From Lunularia cruciata (taxonomy: Eukaryota > Streptophyta > Marchantiopsida > Lunulariales > Lunulariaceae): a stretch of DNA of 64,000 nt. Positions 33,628 to 47,600 of this stretch are shown piece by piece. A program made the position numbers and the translations under genes. The notes under the pieces are model-generated. The model saw only the letters and a list, made by a program, of their open reading frames with translations, was not told the DNA's origin and ran no database searches. Location of the stretch: the NCBI GenBank assembly GCA_948567375.1, contig OX419760.1, positions 30,814,001 to 30,878,000 of the forward strand, written 5' to 3'. The first letter of the stretch is position 1, and every line of letters starts with the position of its first letter.

Positions 33628-34840
33628 ATGGATGAACCTAGAGGAGGAGTGTACTTGAGTGCTCATAACTATGGAGAACATGGCAAAAGAGACGATTGAG
33701 CACATAGAGAAGCTAGCCAATAACCTACCACAACAAGTCAATCTTCAAGACCTGAAGATGCAAGTTCACATATTAGAGGCACAAGTATATAATAATGGCC
33801 AACTCAAGCACCTCTTCACTTGTCTCAAAGGTCACACAAACCAAAAGTTCTAAGACAAGTTAAACCAAGTGCTTGTTGACTTTTCTGATTACAAAGGAAG
33901 GTAGAGTTGCTATTATGGACATTGAATAGAGATAAAGGTTCTTTGTAATAGTTCTTCATAATAGTGTACAATTTTGTGAGGTCTCAAAATTTTAAATAGG
34001 TTAAGTAAGAAGGATCATTGGCCCAATAGAGTAAAGACAAAATCCTTTAGGCCCAAGATCTTTGTGATTGTAAATTTTCAATTGTGATTGAGTGGTCAAT
34101 TTTGTAATGAAGACCATTGTAGTTGGTAGTCAAAGAAGACACTATAAGTATACTACAAAATTGGGAGGCTGACCTTGCATTTCTAGCTAGTTAATCTTAA
34201 ATTGAGTTAGATTAGGATAAGATAAGGATCCTAAGTGGGTGATTAAGTTAGAAAAGGATTAAGTGAATGATGGTGGGTTAGCTAGAATGTTACCAAGAAA
34301 ATTTCTTAATTGTTAAAGCCATGCACGGAGGAGTAGGAATTTATAAAAAGACTTCAGCCCAATGTAAACTATGTTCATTTGTTCAATTGATGAACAAATG
34401 AATGTATAATGAGACAATTCTTGGCTCACAAAGATTCATATGCACACGACTTCTAAGACTTTTTGTATATGAGTCTGCATTCTTCATGATTGGTTATGCA
34501 CTTAGATGAGTAGTGGTGAGAAAGTCTACAATAGAATCCAAAATGTTGGTGTACCATGGGGTGCATTTGTAGTTGATAAAAATGTGTGATTTTTAAGAGA
34601 TTTGACGAGATGGCCTAGTGCATGGAGGACTTGCTTTGATTTGGAGCAATGAAAAGTACCATGATTACAAAACCCTAGCATCATGATTGATCTATGACTC
34701 CTACATGATTACATCTATTGGGAAGGTTAGTACATAGTTTTTGTGTTTGTAATCACTAGAACAATATGACCTTTGTAGTGAAACTACCCAATAAGTAGAA
34801 ACAACTAGTGGTGGAGGTACATCACTCATGATTCTAGCAA
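33628..34840. other. Unassigned AT-rich sequence
   Basis: A 64-codon plus-strand frame at 33659-33853 has heptad-like Leu/Ile/Val spacing but no known family. TATAAAAAG at about 34351-34359, followed by a strong hairpin (34376-34400), resembles the R/U5 part of an LTR, but no LTR ends were found. Confidence 0.4.
34376..34400. repeat. Perfect 10-bp inverted repeat (hairpin)
   Basis: CATTTGTTCA, a 5-base spacer (ATTGA), and TGAACAAATG form a perfect stem. It lies about 20 bases downstream of a TATAAAAAG sequence. Confidence 0.8.
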
Positions 34841-35046
34841 CTTCTTGTATTTATGATAAGTTGTGATGTGTATAAATTTTAAATTGTTAACAAAGAGCAT
34901 GTGCTGACAACCAATAGCCAGGCTTTGCATTAAATGTGAATGAACTTCTGTATTTATGGTAAGTTGTGATGTTTATAAAATTTAAATTTTTAACAAAGAG
35001 CATGTGCTGATAACCAATAGCCAGGCTATGCATTAAATGTGAATGA
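34841..35046. repeat. Two-copy tandem repeat, about 104-bp period
   Basis: The unit from 34841 (CTTCTTGTATTTATG...) recurs from 34945 with about ten differences. It ends with CATTAAATGTGAATGA in both units. It is not coding. Confidence 0.9.
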
Positions 35047-37448
35047 CTTGTGTGACGGAAGAACCATCATCTTCAAGAATAATTTAGAAAGGATCTTTAG
35101 TGAAAGTGATTTTCATTTTCCCTTTTTTGTAGTATTCTAGGAGAGTTGACACTAAACTATTATATGAATAATTCCACCCAAGAGATAAAATAGGAAAAAA
35201 TAGAGAATTATCCATTATGACACTTTTACTTCATCTTTTAGTCATTTCCAACACATATCTCTGTGAAAACAACCAGTTCTTACCATTTTACCATATTTCA
35301 ATCAACATTGAGTCACTTTAGTAAGGTTTTGGCCAAATGAGACCTCAAGAAGGAGGAATTTTATGCTCAAAAGTAGGCTAGATTTGAGAATTTTATTATG
35401 GAGTATCAAGCTACAACTTAGTGGTTAAGTGTCACCTCAAGCTTTCTCATCAACTACCAGTAACCTAGTAATAGAGGAAGTAGTCTTTGGGTTTCATTGC
35501 TCCAAGCACCAACAAGGAGCTATGTAGTAGTATGAATGAATTAGGTGCACTACTTCAGCCTCTTGGAAATGTTAATGTTGTATTTTACAGAAGAAGAAGA
35601 ATGAGTGTGGGGTACTACGTTTGATAATGTTGAATCTTTGAGGAGATCCTTAACATGAACATGTATCAAATCCTCATCTCTAAATTTAGAATACCTAAGA
35701 ACTAAGAACCATACCAAATATACTCATTGAGAAATACCTTTATCAACAAATTCATTGATTGGATATAGTAGACACATTTGTACTCAAATTCATCAAACTT
35801 CATTCTTGTGGTGTACTAGGATGATTTTTTACCAAAAGAGAAATGTGTAAACCTTCTTCTTTTGCATTAGAGGTTTCTTATTATGGTATCAATCACAATA
35901 TTAATGCCATGTGAAAGTTGCTCTAAGCTCATCTTGGTACCTATCTACATCTAAGGTTTTGCTTTGCTTTGTCTATTCTTGTCTATTCTAGGCAAAAGCT
36001 AGTATTTTTGTCGATAATGTCAATGTAGATTATTAGGTTTGGTGAAGGTACACATTTGCTAAAGAAAATTTGTATTTTTATCAAAAAAACTCAAGGAGAA
36101 TAACTACCTTGTTAATTATGCTCTAAGGAAGAAGCTTCTTCTTAAGATTAAGTATATCTATGTTGGGCCATAATTGGAAGACATGGTTATCTTGAATGGT
36201 AGCTATTAGTAGCTTTTTTACACATTGTGGTATATAGGAGTATTCTATATATATAGGAGAGGAATCTATGTAAGAGATAGAATCATGTGCTTAGCCAAAG
36301 GATGATGATACTCCTTGATTATACAAGAAATAAGACATGAAATGGTGGAGTCCATTATTATCAATGATGGAAGTAAGATGAACATCTTTTAGTACATGGA
36401 AGCCAATGACATGAGCATTGATTAAATTCTTGTAAAATATAATAATGCAATGGTACACAATTCCATCTAGTTTCTATTGTAAAGCATTTGGATTTTAAAT
36501 ATTGGACCATATTTTAATGGTAGTTAGGGAAATTTATGTCTAACTAGAAGCTAATTGAGTTTGATTCATTATTCACCGTGATCTTTATAGATATTCATTC
36601 TTTATCTTTTATCCTTTTTGATATTATGATTTATATTCTTTAAGTAATTATTTTTTACTAATATAATTCCTTATATATTATTTCAAATAATACCAAGAAT
36701 AAACACATTACATTGGGATATAAAGGTAGTAGAGAGGGAAGTTGTGTAAGAAGAAATAATTGAGAACTACAAGCATAGAAAGCCCAAGATATCACATCTT
36801 TTGTGTAGATCTAAGCAATAGATTTCTTACAATACATTGGAAGTGCAAAGATCATATTGAACATCAACAAGAATAGAAAACATAAGGATAGTAAGGCAAA
36901 TATATCTTTGGTGCAGATCTTATTAATAAGCTTCCAAATTTTCATTTTGAAAATGCAAAGATCATATTGGATAGCAAGGAGAACATAACAATGTAAAAGT
37001 TATCTTTCATAGATGTACTTTAACTATTGACAATACAATGCCTCTAGTAGTAATGATGCACAAAATTGCTAGTGGTCATGGTAATATTCCTGACCTAGCA
37101 AAAGTGAAGAAGTAGCAATTAACTATAGGTATAGTAGATATACACCAAATGGACAACTTGAAGGCTTGTATGATTGACAAATACCATGCATTAATGAGGG
37201 ATGATATCTACAAGATACTAGTGGAATTTGCAACAAAGACTTGTTCAAAATATTGATTATTTACTATTTTCCATAACTCTCATCTATTTGGATGAATGTA
37301 CTTGCAACTTTGATGTGAATAGTGTCATTACCACATTTGCATCATTTGGTAATAAGTAAAACTTCAAGAACACTAGTAGACCACATGTCATGAACAAGCA
37401 AGAGTTGCATGATTGCTTCTAGATTGAGGATGGAAAATGTCCATGGGG
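35047..37448. other. Unassigned AT-rich sequence
   Basis: Low-GC sequence with no open frame of note. A pair of diverged blocks containing GTGCAGATCT/GTGTAGATCT and TGCAAAGATCATATTG recurs at about 36800-36865 and 36915-36980, which suggests another old local duplication. Confidence 0.4.
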
Positions 37449-37660
37449 CTTTGTAACATGATGAAAGGAAGATGTATCCAAAGTGATATGGTGATAACTT
37501 GCAACTCAAGGATTATATTTTTAATGATAAGCCGGTAAATATTATGAAAACCTGATCTTTGTATCATAATGAAGAAAGAGGTATCCAAACTCATCAATGT
37601 GACAACTTGCAACTAAAGGATTATCTTTTCTAATGATAAGCTAGCAAATGTCTATGAAAA
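37449..37660. repeat. Diverged two-copy tandem repeat, about 108-bp period
   Basis: The blocks CTTTGTAACATGATGAA... (37449) and CTTTGTATCATAATGAA... (37557) both continue through AACTTGCAACT-AAGGATTAT and AATGATAAGC. It is not coding. Confidence 0.75.
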
Positions 37661-40600
37661 CTTGCAAAAAGATCATCAACAAATTAAAAGCAACTTCTCA
37701 AAATTTAATGATTGGATGGTTGGCATCTTGTATGGATCCAAAAAATACTAGTTTGCACTTTGAGATCAAGTAGACATTACTTTATAATGGAGAAACATAT
37801 CCACCAATTTATGGTATTGCATTTTGCAAGAATTTTCTAAAGAACTTATTGGTTCTAGTGGAGGAGATAACAAAAGGAAACTCTTAATACAAGGTTGTTT
37901 AACTAAAGACAAGCATATGATTATAGTTATATATGAATATGCATTGAAATGAAAATGCAAGCAACATTAATATTATTGATGAGATACTATGGGTTCTTAC
38001 TTCTTGAAGTAAACATATGGAATGGCATCTAAAATGGCATCAAAGGTTTAGTGCTTGTAATTCAAATTCTAAATAGATAAATATCTTAATACCAAGAATC
38101 TAAATTTTTTTCCTTTATGATGAGCTTTATCTAAACATCTATAAAATTTACATATAGATGTATAGATATGAGAATTATTTTATACATAAAAATTCGAAAA
38201 ATTAAAATATCTAAATTATTTATGGAATAAATATATAGAACACTATATATAAATCCTACAATCACATATTTATTCATCTTTTCATGGAGTTGCACCAAAA
38301 AATTGTGTAAAAATATTAGATTTAAAGTGTAATAATAGAAAATAATTTACATCTAAATCTTTCATGTGAAACTTTTTGCATATTAGACCTTTTCATAAAG
38401 ACTATATTTAATTTCAAAAAGTGAACAAGATCTTGATTGTAATATTACAAACATATATTATATAGGATCTTGAGATCAACATCTTAGTCTAGATATGCAT
38501 TTATATATAGAAAGGAATAATTTTTTACTAAAATTTTTATCAACCTAGCATTATCCAGATTTAACTATGGAAAATGAAGATACTCCAGATTTAACTATAA
38601 TACTTGTAATTTTTTAGCTTTTTCTCAATATATTTTTCTGAACTGTTTCTTAAAACATTGACCTATAACTTATCTGTATAAATATGGTAAGAATAATATC
38701 CACAATCACATAATTATATTGATTCCTTCTCATTGGTATTAAATTTTAACTTAAATAGATCCTTGGATATCCATTTAAACACTAAAAGTATTCACACTTT
38801 AACATTTACATATAAAAATACTCTATTAATCTTGAATACATTTGGATCAATTAATGGGATTTATTATCATAAAATTGGCACTTTTGTAAATATTGATTGC
38901 CATATAAACATTGATAAAATAGGAACATTTATAATATTAGTTCATGATTAATATATCGCATAAACATGAGAGACATCAATGCAAATGATTGTTAATCTAA
39001 AACCTTATTCCACCCAAAATCTTGCACAAGTTCTAGTTATACAAAAGCTAAATCTCACTCTTGTATATTATGCACATGAACAATCACTACAAGAATGGCA
39101 TAAGTTTATGGTTTATGCTTCTTGATAATCTCATACTCATTAAGTCACTCTACTTGTATCTTTAATAGTCTAGAACATTTCATGATGATAATTAAAAATA
39201 ATAAAATGGCTAGCAATATTGGATTGTAAAATAATCATTATTTTATAGACTTTGCTTGACCTATTAAGATAATAGTATCCCTTGTATGTTTGTGCTTCAA
39301 TTAACCAAAAATCTATTGTGACCATAGGTTATATAGAGCTGCATTTTGGCTCCATTGGAAAAATTTGGCCAAAAATTTGGAATCATCCAAGAGATCACAT
39401 GCAATATCAAGATAAAAATAGAAAATTTGAGTTTGAATCACTTAACATAACTTTTTTGAGTTACTCAAGTGTTTTTGTCTATCTTTTGCTAGAGATCTTA
39501 CTAACATAACTATGTTCGGAGAATTTTCAATACATTTCTTGAAGTACTTGATGAATTTATTGATTTTGTTGATGATTTTAACTTTTTTTATTTGCTTTAG
39601 CATCTTCTTAAGAGAGTCATCAGAAGAAATGAGCAACTTCCTTGTTGAACTAATCATGCACAAACAATTTCTTCTTCTTCTCATTAGGTAATCATTATGA
39701 GAATCCTATCAAATACCTTTTGTCAACCTAAGCCTATCAAATAAGTGAATTTATTTTTACTCCTAATAACAATAAATATATCTAAATAGACTTTGAAACT
39801 AGAGACATCTTGAAGAATTTAACTAGGAGTATAGGTGTTTTTGCATCAAGAAGTTTGTGCAACAAATCATGAAGTGTATACGTATCTAATTCCTTCAACA
39901 AACTTATTAAACATACGAGCAACATCTTCATGAGTATGCCCAAGGATAAAAGGTACCATATGGATCTCCTTGAAAATAAGTAGGCCAATATAATACTATA
40001 AACAAAGACATAAATATACAATTTTTGAACTAAATATTTAGTTATTCAGTATCTTTTACAACAATTAGAAACCACTTTAGTCTATATAACCTAGGTTATA
40101 AAATGTATGAAGTACATCTTCCAATCTTCTTATAAACATTTAAAAAATTATTTTGTAGGTAGTAATAAAGAAACCTTATGGAAACTTAAAAGAGCACTAC
40201 CTTGACTCTTATAAAAAGTGAAAGAAATTTGATAAGGAACTAATACTTGCATTTGAACTTATGTTGTATATTTTAATTTTAATTTCTTGAATTATGCTAA
40301 GAGTTTGTCAATGTGTCAAAAATACCTTGGAAAAAAAAAAAAAAATTTCAGATAATGGCTACATATGTAACCATAAATTAAATTATGAGTAGGTATCTAT
40401 TTTCAAATAAATAAATAAATAAGTAGCATGGTAATTATAAGAAAGATTTCAAACATGGATTAATATCTCTATACCAATAATTGCATTTTCCTTGCTACCC
40501 ACAAGCAATAGATAAAGAGTTGTATCTTTAAGGAAAATGTTTAGATTGAGTGTGGAATCTACTGAAAGCCTGTTTAGATAAGGCTTATGTTTACCTTTTG

Positions 40601-41437
40601 CCAAAACATACATATCTTTAAAGAGAGAATAAGAAATTTGGGGACAAAGTAAAGGACTTACTTTCGAGTTTTTATCCTTGTCGTGCTTCATACCACCTTG
40701 TTCTTCCTTCTTGCAAGTAAATGCATGTACAAATTGTCACTAGAAGTTATGTCTTTGATGAGATAAATTTGGTATTATTTCTATTTGCTTGTTATAGATG
40801 ATTTCAAATATTTCTATAGATTAAAATTAATTTTTGCTACCAAAATGTAATACTAATTCCTCTAAGATTATTCTAAAAAATCATGTCATTCCATCTAATG
40901 TATGAATTGTGACTTCCACTAATATCATTTTTTTAATTTCTTTGGGGTGGTAAATATTTTAATGCAATGCACTTCTTACATCTTGAGAAGTTTAAATACA
41001 CTATAAGACTTAAACCTTTAGATTTTTTACTTGACTTGTAGATTATGATATTCCTAAATTGATATTTTCAAATAACACTTATAATTTCTTAAAAATTTGA
41101 CTACAAGGTGATTGTTGAATTGTTGAATTTTGAACACAAGATATCTTCATAGATTACTTTGAATATAATAGATTGAGGAAGTAAATCTTCATCTAATGAC
41201 TATCATCTATTCTTATCCTTTCTTTGTTTGACATATTGTTTGTTGATTCTTTTATGCTTAACTTCATAGTTCAAAGGCTATAAAATTCCTTGTGTCTTTG
41301 TGCATACGTTTCATATAATATTATGTGTGTTCCTTTAAAACACACTATTCAGTGGAAAGATCACCTTTTCAACACCATTATTTACTCTTTGAGCTATCAT
41401 ATGATTAAGCTTGTAGTAATAGCTCAAAATTTCCTAT
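37661..41437. other. AT-rich gene desert
   Basis: Very AT-rich sequence with an A15 run at about 40332-40346. Open frames (38733-38951, 39442-39684, 39782-40021, 40449-40691) are short, of biased composition and without known domains. No gene, tRNA or element was recognised. Confidence 0.45.
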
Positions 41438-42215
41438 GATAAACTAAAAGTATCAAATGACCTATAAAATGCACCATTTCTTTACTCGTCTCAAAATTTC
41501 CTTATGAACTATTAGCTTTTTCTTCTTTTCACCATCTACCTAGTCATAAATTGGCTTCAAGGCAACCTACATCAAATGAATCTTGCTTTATAACTTCAAA
41601 ATTATCTATCTTCATCTACATTTTATTTTGCTTTGTAACCTTCGGTTTCTTTATCTTTCCTAACTTTTTGGTGTAATTACATCTTGATTTGCAATTTTCT
41701 TCCAAGTTATCATCATCACTTAGGTGAACAAATGATATTTAATACAATATTGCAAGAATTTCTACTATTTTAGAGTATACAATATTTCAATAAAAAGGAT
41801 TGTAATTACATTTTGATAAACTATAAGTAATAATAAATCTGTAATTACATCTTGATAAACTAAAAATATCAAATGACCTCTAAAATGCACCATTTCTTTA
41901 CTCATCTCCAAATTTCCTTATGAAATATTAGATTTTTCTTCTCTGCACCATCTACCTAGTCATAAATTGGCTTCAAGGCAACCTACATCAAATGAATCTT
42001 GCTTTTTAACTTCAAAATTATCTATCTTCATCTACATTTTATTTGCTTTGTAACCTTTGGTTTCTTTATCTTTCCTAACTTGTTGGTGTAATTACATCTT
42101 AATTTGCAATTTTCTTCCAAGTTATCATCATCACTTAGGTGCAAAAATGATCTTTAATACAATAATTGCAAGAATTTCTACCATTTTAAAGCATACAATC
42201 CTTCAATAAGAAGAT
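41438..42215. repeat. Two-copy tandem repeat, 416-bp period
   Basis: GATAAACTAAAAGTATCAAATGACCT at 41438 recurs at 41854. The two units stay closely similar through CATCTACCTAGTCATAAATTGG, GTTATCATCATCACTTAGGTG and CATACAATN-TTCAATAA. The second unit has lost a few bases and ends near 42215. It is not coding. Confidence 0.9.
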
Positions 42216-43899
42216 AAATAAGTTACAAGGTATTCATGGCTTGATAGTCCTTGTATTTTCTTCCTATGCTATTAACAAAGATATCCACATGGAATGCTTC
42301 CAATCAATGCAAACCAAAAACTTCTTACACTCCATAAAAGTGTCATATTATCCCAATGCAAGTGTTGATGTTATTGGCTCAAATGATTACTTTATTCATT
42401 AAAAATATTTGATATCATTGATTATGGTATAGTAGGGTAGTGTGTTTTTCCAATTGCCTTTATAGTGGACGTTTACTCCATGTTCTTTGCAACCTTCATC
42501 AAAGGAACATGCTCCTATATATCCATAGAAAAATATATCTTAAGTATTTGACATACATCCAAGGACATCAATCAAGTGAAGTTAGATGTGCATTAGTATT
42601 AACAAACCTATTGTTATTAATTATAAAAGATAGACAAAAGGATTCATGAGATGCCAAACCATATCAATAGAGAACTTGAATGAACCAAATTTGATCAAGG
42701 CATTTAAATCTAGATGCCAATATAATATATATCTGTTCATCCATTAAAAAATTTTGGTCAAAAAAGCATATAGACATGTACATACAATACCTATATAACA
42801 ATATCCTCATAACCTATATGATACAGTTCCTAATATAATCAAGATAGAATAACTGTATTATTTTGACCATTTTGGCCTTCACTCTTTACTAGGATTTGAT
42901 TTAATTAACAGTTATATTTTAAGTTGTAAATATTAAAATATTACATTTCTCAAAATTTGGATTTTTATATACTACACTACAAATATATGTACTTATAAGA
43001 ATTGACAAATTATCTTTGGGTTGGTAGTGAGTTTCAATAGCCCGGTTCACTAGAACTATATTGTATTAGTTAATATATAGATAAAGTATCTCTCCAAGAT
43101 TGATTTTCCAATAAGACACCTGGAATAGAACCCGCCCCTTAATGAAAAAACGTGACCCTGTAGAACATATGAAGGACTGGAAGACCCCATCAAGCCGTAG
43201 GGAGAGACAAAAGAGGTAAAATAGGACTAGGTCCCAATAGTATTGATATGAGAAATCTGCACCACCGCACCTAAAATATCAAAGCTATGCAAATCGCAAG
43301 ATCTACAAACTACTAGAGTACCCAAAGAAGCATCACCTAGTGTATTGCAACAACCAATGCTCTTTATAGAGTAATGGACACATGTTGTCTACAGTATACT
43401 ACAAAGTATGAGAGTGAGAGTGGGATCCCTAACGTCTAATATGATAAACTCTCCCTCACTCCTTGACAAATGTATCTAATGTTGTGTCCATCATTTCAAA
43501 TAACTCCAAGGTTAGAGAAACAAAGAGGTGACATCGCTTCATAACCTATGTACTTGGAGACCTTGTGTGTTGCTTCTTTGCTTGTAGCACATTCAAAATG
43601 ATGAGCAATCACTCCCTCCACTTCATCTTGCATAGGGTCTATAACCTCGACATCCACCATTCTCACCTCATCATCTCATACTAAATATAAATCAGCTCTA
43701 ACATGTGTGGCGGATAAATATATTAATGCTCACGGGAAGCCAAGCCAGGTATCCACTCTCTCGAACCACAATAAACACTATATAATGGGTAGCTACCATG
43801 ATTCAAGGAGGGATATGGGTAGCTATCCTTTGTCCTCTTCAAATCACCAAGTGAAAAAGAAAATGCATACTGGTGTACCAAACGAAACCTACTCGCAAT
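42216..43899. other. Unassigned intergenic sequence
   Basis: AT-rich to about 43100, then rising GC toward the gene island. No coding feature was recognised. The change in composition at about 43100 marks the edge of the AT-rich block. Confidence 0.4.
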
Positions 43900-44190
43900 A
43901 AGGTGGATGGAATTGGCTAATCCACCGCACCTTGAGGACGAGGACGAGGACGGTGTGTTCTTACAAGAAAAATCATGAGAATTGCCCTTTAAACGAAAGA
44001 CACTTCTTTGATATAAAGGGTTATACACTGCACTCGCGGAACCATTTCGCTGGAGAAGGTGGCTGGAATTGGGTAATCCACCACCCCTTGAGGACAGTGG
44101 GTTCTTATAAGAAAAATCATGAGAATTGCCCTTTAAACGAAAGACACTTATTTGATAGAAAGGGTTATACTCTGCATTCGCGGGAAAAGC
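43900..44190. repeat. Two-copy tandem repeat upstream of helicase gene, 156-bp period
   Basis: AAGGTGGATGGAATTGG at 43900 recurs as AAGGTGGCTGGAATTGG at 44056. The middle 60 bases (AAAAATCATGAGAATTGCCC...GAAAGACACTT) are nearly identical. The first unit has an extra GAGGAC microsatellite stretch. It lies within 720 bases upstream of the helicase start codon. Frames on both strands stay open across it (minus 43723-44202, 159 codons; plus 43932-44228, 98 codons), so a coding role cannot be excluded but is not supported by a domain. Confidence 0.85.
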
Positions 44191-44617
44191 AGAAGAAGAC
44201 ATGGTTGTACGCTCGGTTCTTCATTTAGTGATATTCATCCTACAGTTTCTAGACGCTGCACAAGCAGCTTAAAACGGTACAGGAGATCGATCATCTGCAA
44301 CGAGAGCCAGATGGCGAAATTGACGAAGAAATGTCCAGCTTAGAATCTCGGAAGGAAATTACAATTGCGCTGGTCGTTTCGCATTGGCTGCACGCAAAAT
44401 AAGTGGAAGTCACTGAAGACTGTAGTGTCAATTTCACCGCCTGTGAGGGGCAGATGCCTGTTTGCATTTTCCATTGTCTCCTTGGTCTAAGTCATAGTTA
44501 TGTGGAAAGTTGCTTTCGATTTAAATTGTCAAAGTTAAAACTACCGACCTGTGGTCTGGTCACAAGTTGTGACGAGATTGGATAAGTTTCCAAGAAGCTG
44601 TGAACAAGAATCGGCAT

Positions 44618-47600
44618 ATGAAGTCACAACGGGAGGTTGAAGTCCGGACAATTGATGGACAAAGTGTTAGGGTCAGCTTCGAGGACAAGGACACAGTCCA
44701 GGATCTCAAGTATGAACTGCAGAAGTTGAAGCTGCCTCCAAATTTTCACCTCTTTCTCAGAGTAATTCTTCGTGCCTTTTGTCAGTCAATTTCTTTAAAC
44801 AGTGATGCAATCTCTCTCGTGGTCTTAATATTGCAAGTGCCTCCTAATGAGGAATTCAACAGAATTCGGAGCTGGAATCTTCACTTCCAGCTGGCTTGCC
44901 TAAATGTCATTGCAGAAGCAAAGTAGACGAGAAGCAGAGGCAGAGTATCGATGAAATGATTGCTGGAAAGTCACTCAAGTTTTAGCTGTATGTGGATGAT
45001 CGACAGGGGAGCAAACTCGACATCAGTAGTCAAATTGGCTCGTTTACCATTTCAGAAGGAGATTTTATTGTATTAATTCCATTTACAAGGAAGCGTAAAA
45101 CCAAGGGGAGAACTACGAAGACTGAGGGTGCAGAAGAGGCTGGGGAAAATCTCATACAGGGGCCTTTGGAAGCCAGGGTTGGCGAAAATGACAATCCGGC
45201 AGCATGTCTCTCTCAAACTCATCCAGGCACTCTGGCAGGTTCAGATGCCGATTCTATCTGGCACTCAATTGCTGCGGATTTGGCTGCTGCCAATGCTGCA
45301 TCAAGGGATCAGGAGGTTGACGAAGGAGATTTAAACACAGTCAAAAGAAAATGGACTGGTGATGAGAATTCGGGAGAAAACCACGGAAGTATTAAGTTGG
45401 ACAATGAAGACTCTAAATGTGGCACACTTGTTCTTCCTCCAGGACTAGAGAAGCTTAGGCGGGTTTTTACCTCTCTGAATACAGTTTGTGGATTCCTCCA
45501 AAGGCAGCATATGCAGGCGACCTGGCAAAATGTTCGAGAAGCCTTGCAGCAACTATGTTGTGCTGAAGGCGAGTCAGTTACGGTGGAAGATATTCACCAT
45601 CTAGGAATTTTGTGCCCCAAGGTAACCATGAGCAATCAACTCCAGTTTATCGCCCTCCTTCAATCGATACTAACTGCTCGATCCAGGATTTCAGAAACCT
45701 GTGCATTGTCTGTCTGCTTGCTTGAAGCATGAGCTGCAGGACCTGTATCAGCAAGGAAATGACCACGATTTTCAGGACTTTTATTATCAGTGTCATGGAA
45801 CGACATCACCACTGTGCGTCGTTATGCATGTAGCTTTAAGTTCGCAAACTCTTATTTCCTCTTTTCACACAGCTTGTAGTGCTGAGCAACCTTTCCGGAG
45901 AAGGAGAAGAGTCTTCTTTCTTCATAGATCTCTTTGATCCATTTCTGGCAAAGAAGCAAGAAGAACTTGGTAAACGAAATGTTTCGATTGCCACCAACAT
46001 GCAAGAGATTGGCCCATCGGACTTCCTCCCAAACGCAGCAGCAGGTGAGCAGTTCCGTACGAGATCAAATTTTTTATGTGAGCGAAGGTGAAAATGGGTA
46101 GATTTCGATTTGCTTATTGGCGACTAAGTTGAATTCAACTAGTGCATTAAATCATTTAGTAACTTTTCCACGACATATTTTGTCTCTTGTAGGTGGGAAA
46201 CGACTTTCTGATCGAGCAATAAAAATAGCTGTTACCAGACGACAAAAAGTGTTCGAAAAATCCCTGGCCGATGTACTTCAATACATTCAGGTATTATCAT
46301 CCCCTGATCTTGGTGACAAAATCGCCTTGTGAGTCGAAGCAGTTGTTATGGTGTCAAAAAGTCTTTAGTCAGTCAAAGAGTCATCTATTCAATGTCTTTT
46401 CTTTTCTCCGCTTGCAGAATAATGAGAAGACCACTAGTGGGGTAAACGAGTCTTCAGTTGAGGATTATCTGACGGTTGCAAAGGAACTGATGAAGGACGA
46501 GATAGCTAAACAAGCTCTGAAAGCACCTCTACCAAGGCCACCCCGTGGTCATAAGAAACTGGTCCGTTGTACGGTGAGTATATTTACTTGCTGATTACCG
46601 AAGGAACGTGTGTACCTTGCTCAGCTTCATATACTCAAATAGAAACCTTGACATACCTGCAAAGAGTTGTACGAAGAGGAGAATTAATACATCATTGTTT
46701 AGTAGGTAGTCAGGTGATGAGGTTTCCACAAGTGGTTGCATTTAGTAGTCTGAATAATTTTCTCAACAGTACTTTTGAAACATGCGCAGAGTGTCGGAAA
46801 CCTAGCTGCTTTTGAGATGGTTGAGCATTTAAAGCAAGGATTAGGATCCCTTGGGCAAGTGAGTATAACAGGAAAGTCACTTGAGATTTGCATATTCTTT
46901 CCTAATCCTACCATACCTGTTCCATTTGACGGCTTTTATCTGTCTCTTTGGTCTATTAGGTAGAGATTAGCTGACTTCATCTATTGTAAACTAGGAGCTG
47001 TTTGAATAGCTGGTGAGCTCGTCCTTTAGTTCCTCTGATGCCTCTTTTGCAATTCTACGAGCGCAGAATTGAAAAACCAACATTAACTTTCCTATCTTTC
47101 CACAGATTGTTCACTGTGAACGAATGAAAGCCCGAGAAGCTGTGTATGGCCAGTTAAAAGGGCCTCTATCATATTATGCCAGTGCTGCCTTGAAGCAGAT
47201 GGGGATATCTAAGTTATATTTTCATCAGGTTAATCACTATTTTCGCGCTTAGGTCCGACTGTCTTCATATGTCTCCCGTAGAGATCAAATTTGTCTATTT
47301 GGCTTGTGAGTCTACTTTTTAGATGCTTGAGTGAACTTGTAAACTAGAGAACCGATGTAAGATTTGGTTGCTCCATTACACAAGCACAGCGGAAAAGAGT
47401 CAGTCCGCAGTGTGATGTAGCGTACTCAGCGCAGTTGTTGATTAATGGGAAAAGATGCACAGCTGTAATTGGGATACTAACAGAGTTTCTTTAAATGCTG
47501 AGTTTCAGGCCGAAGCAATTAATTCAGCTCGTGAAGGTCGCGACGTTATTGTTGCCACATCAACTGCAAGTGGAAAATCATTATGCTACAACATTCCTGT

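Noticed and set aside
33659-33853. 64-codon frame with coiled-coil-like spacing
   Set aside because: Short, no homologous family recognised, and next to a decayed LTR; probably chance or a Gag scrap of another element.
38733-38951. Open frame with a repeated IGTF-x-NID peptide
   Set aside because: AT-rich composition explains the frame, with no domain and no splice or start support.
43723-44202. 159-codon minus-strand frame as a confident gene
   Set aside because: It spans a tandem repeat that also keeps the plus strand open, and has no known domain. It is reported as a repeat and a finding instead of a CDS.
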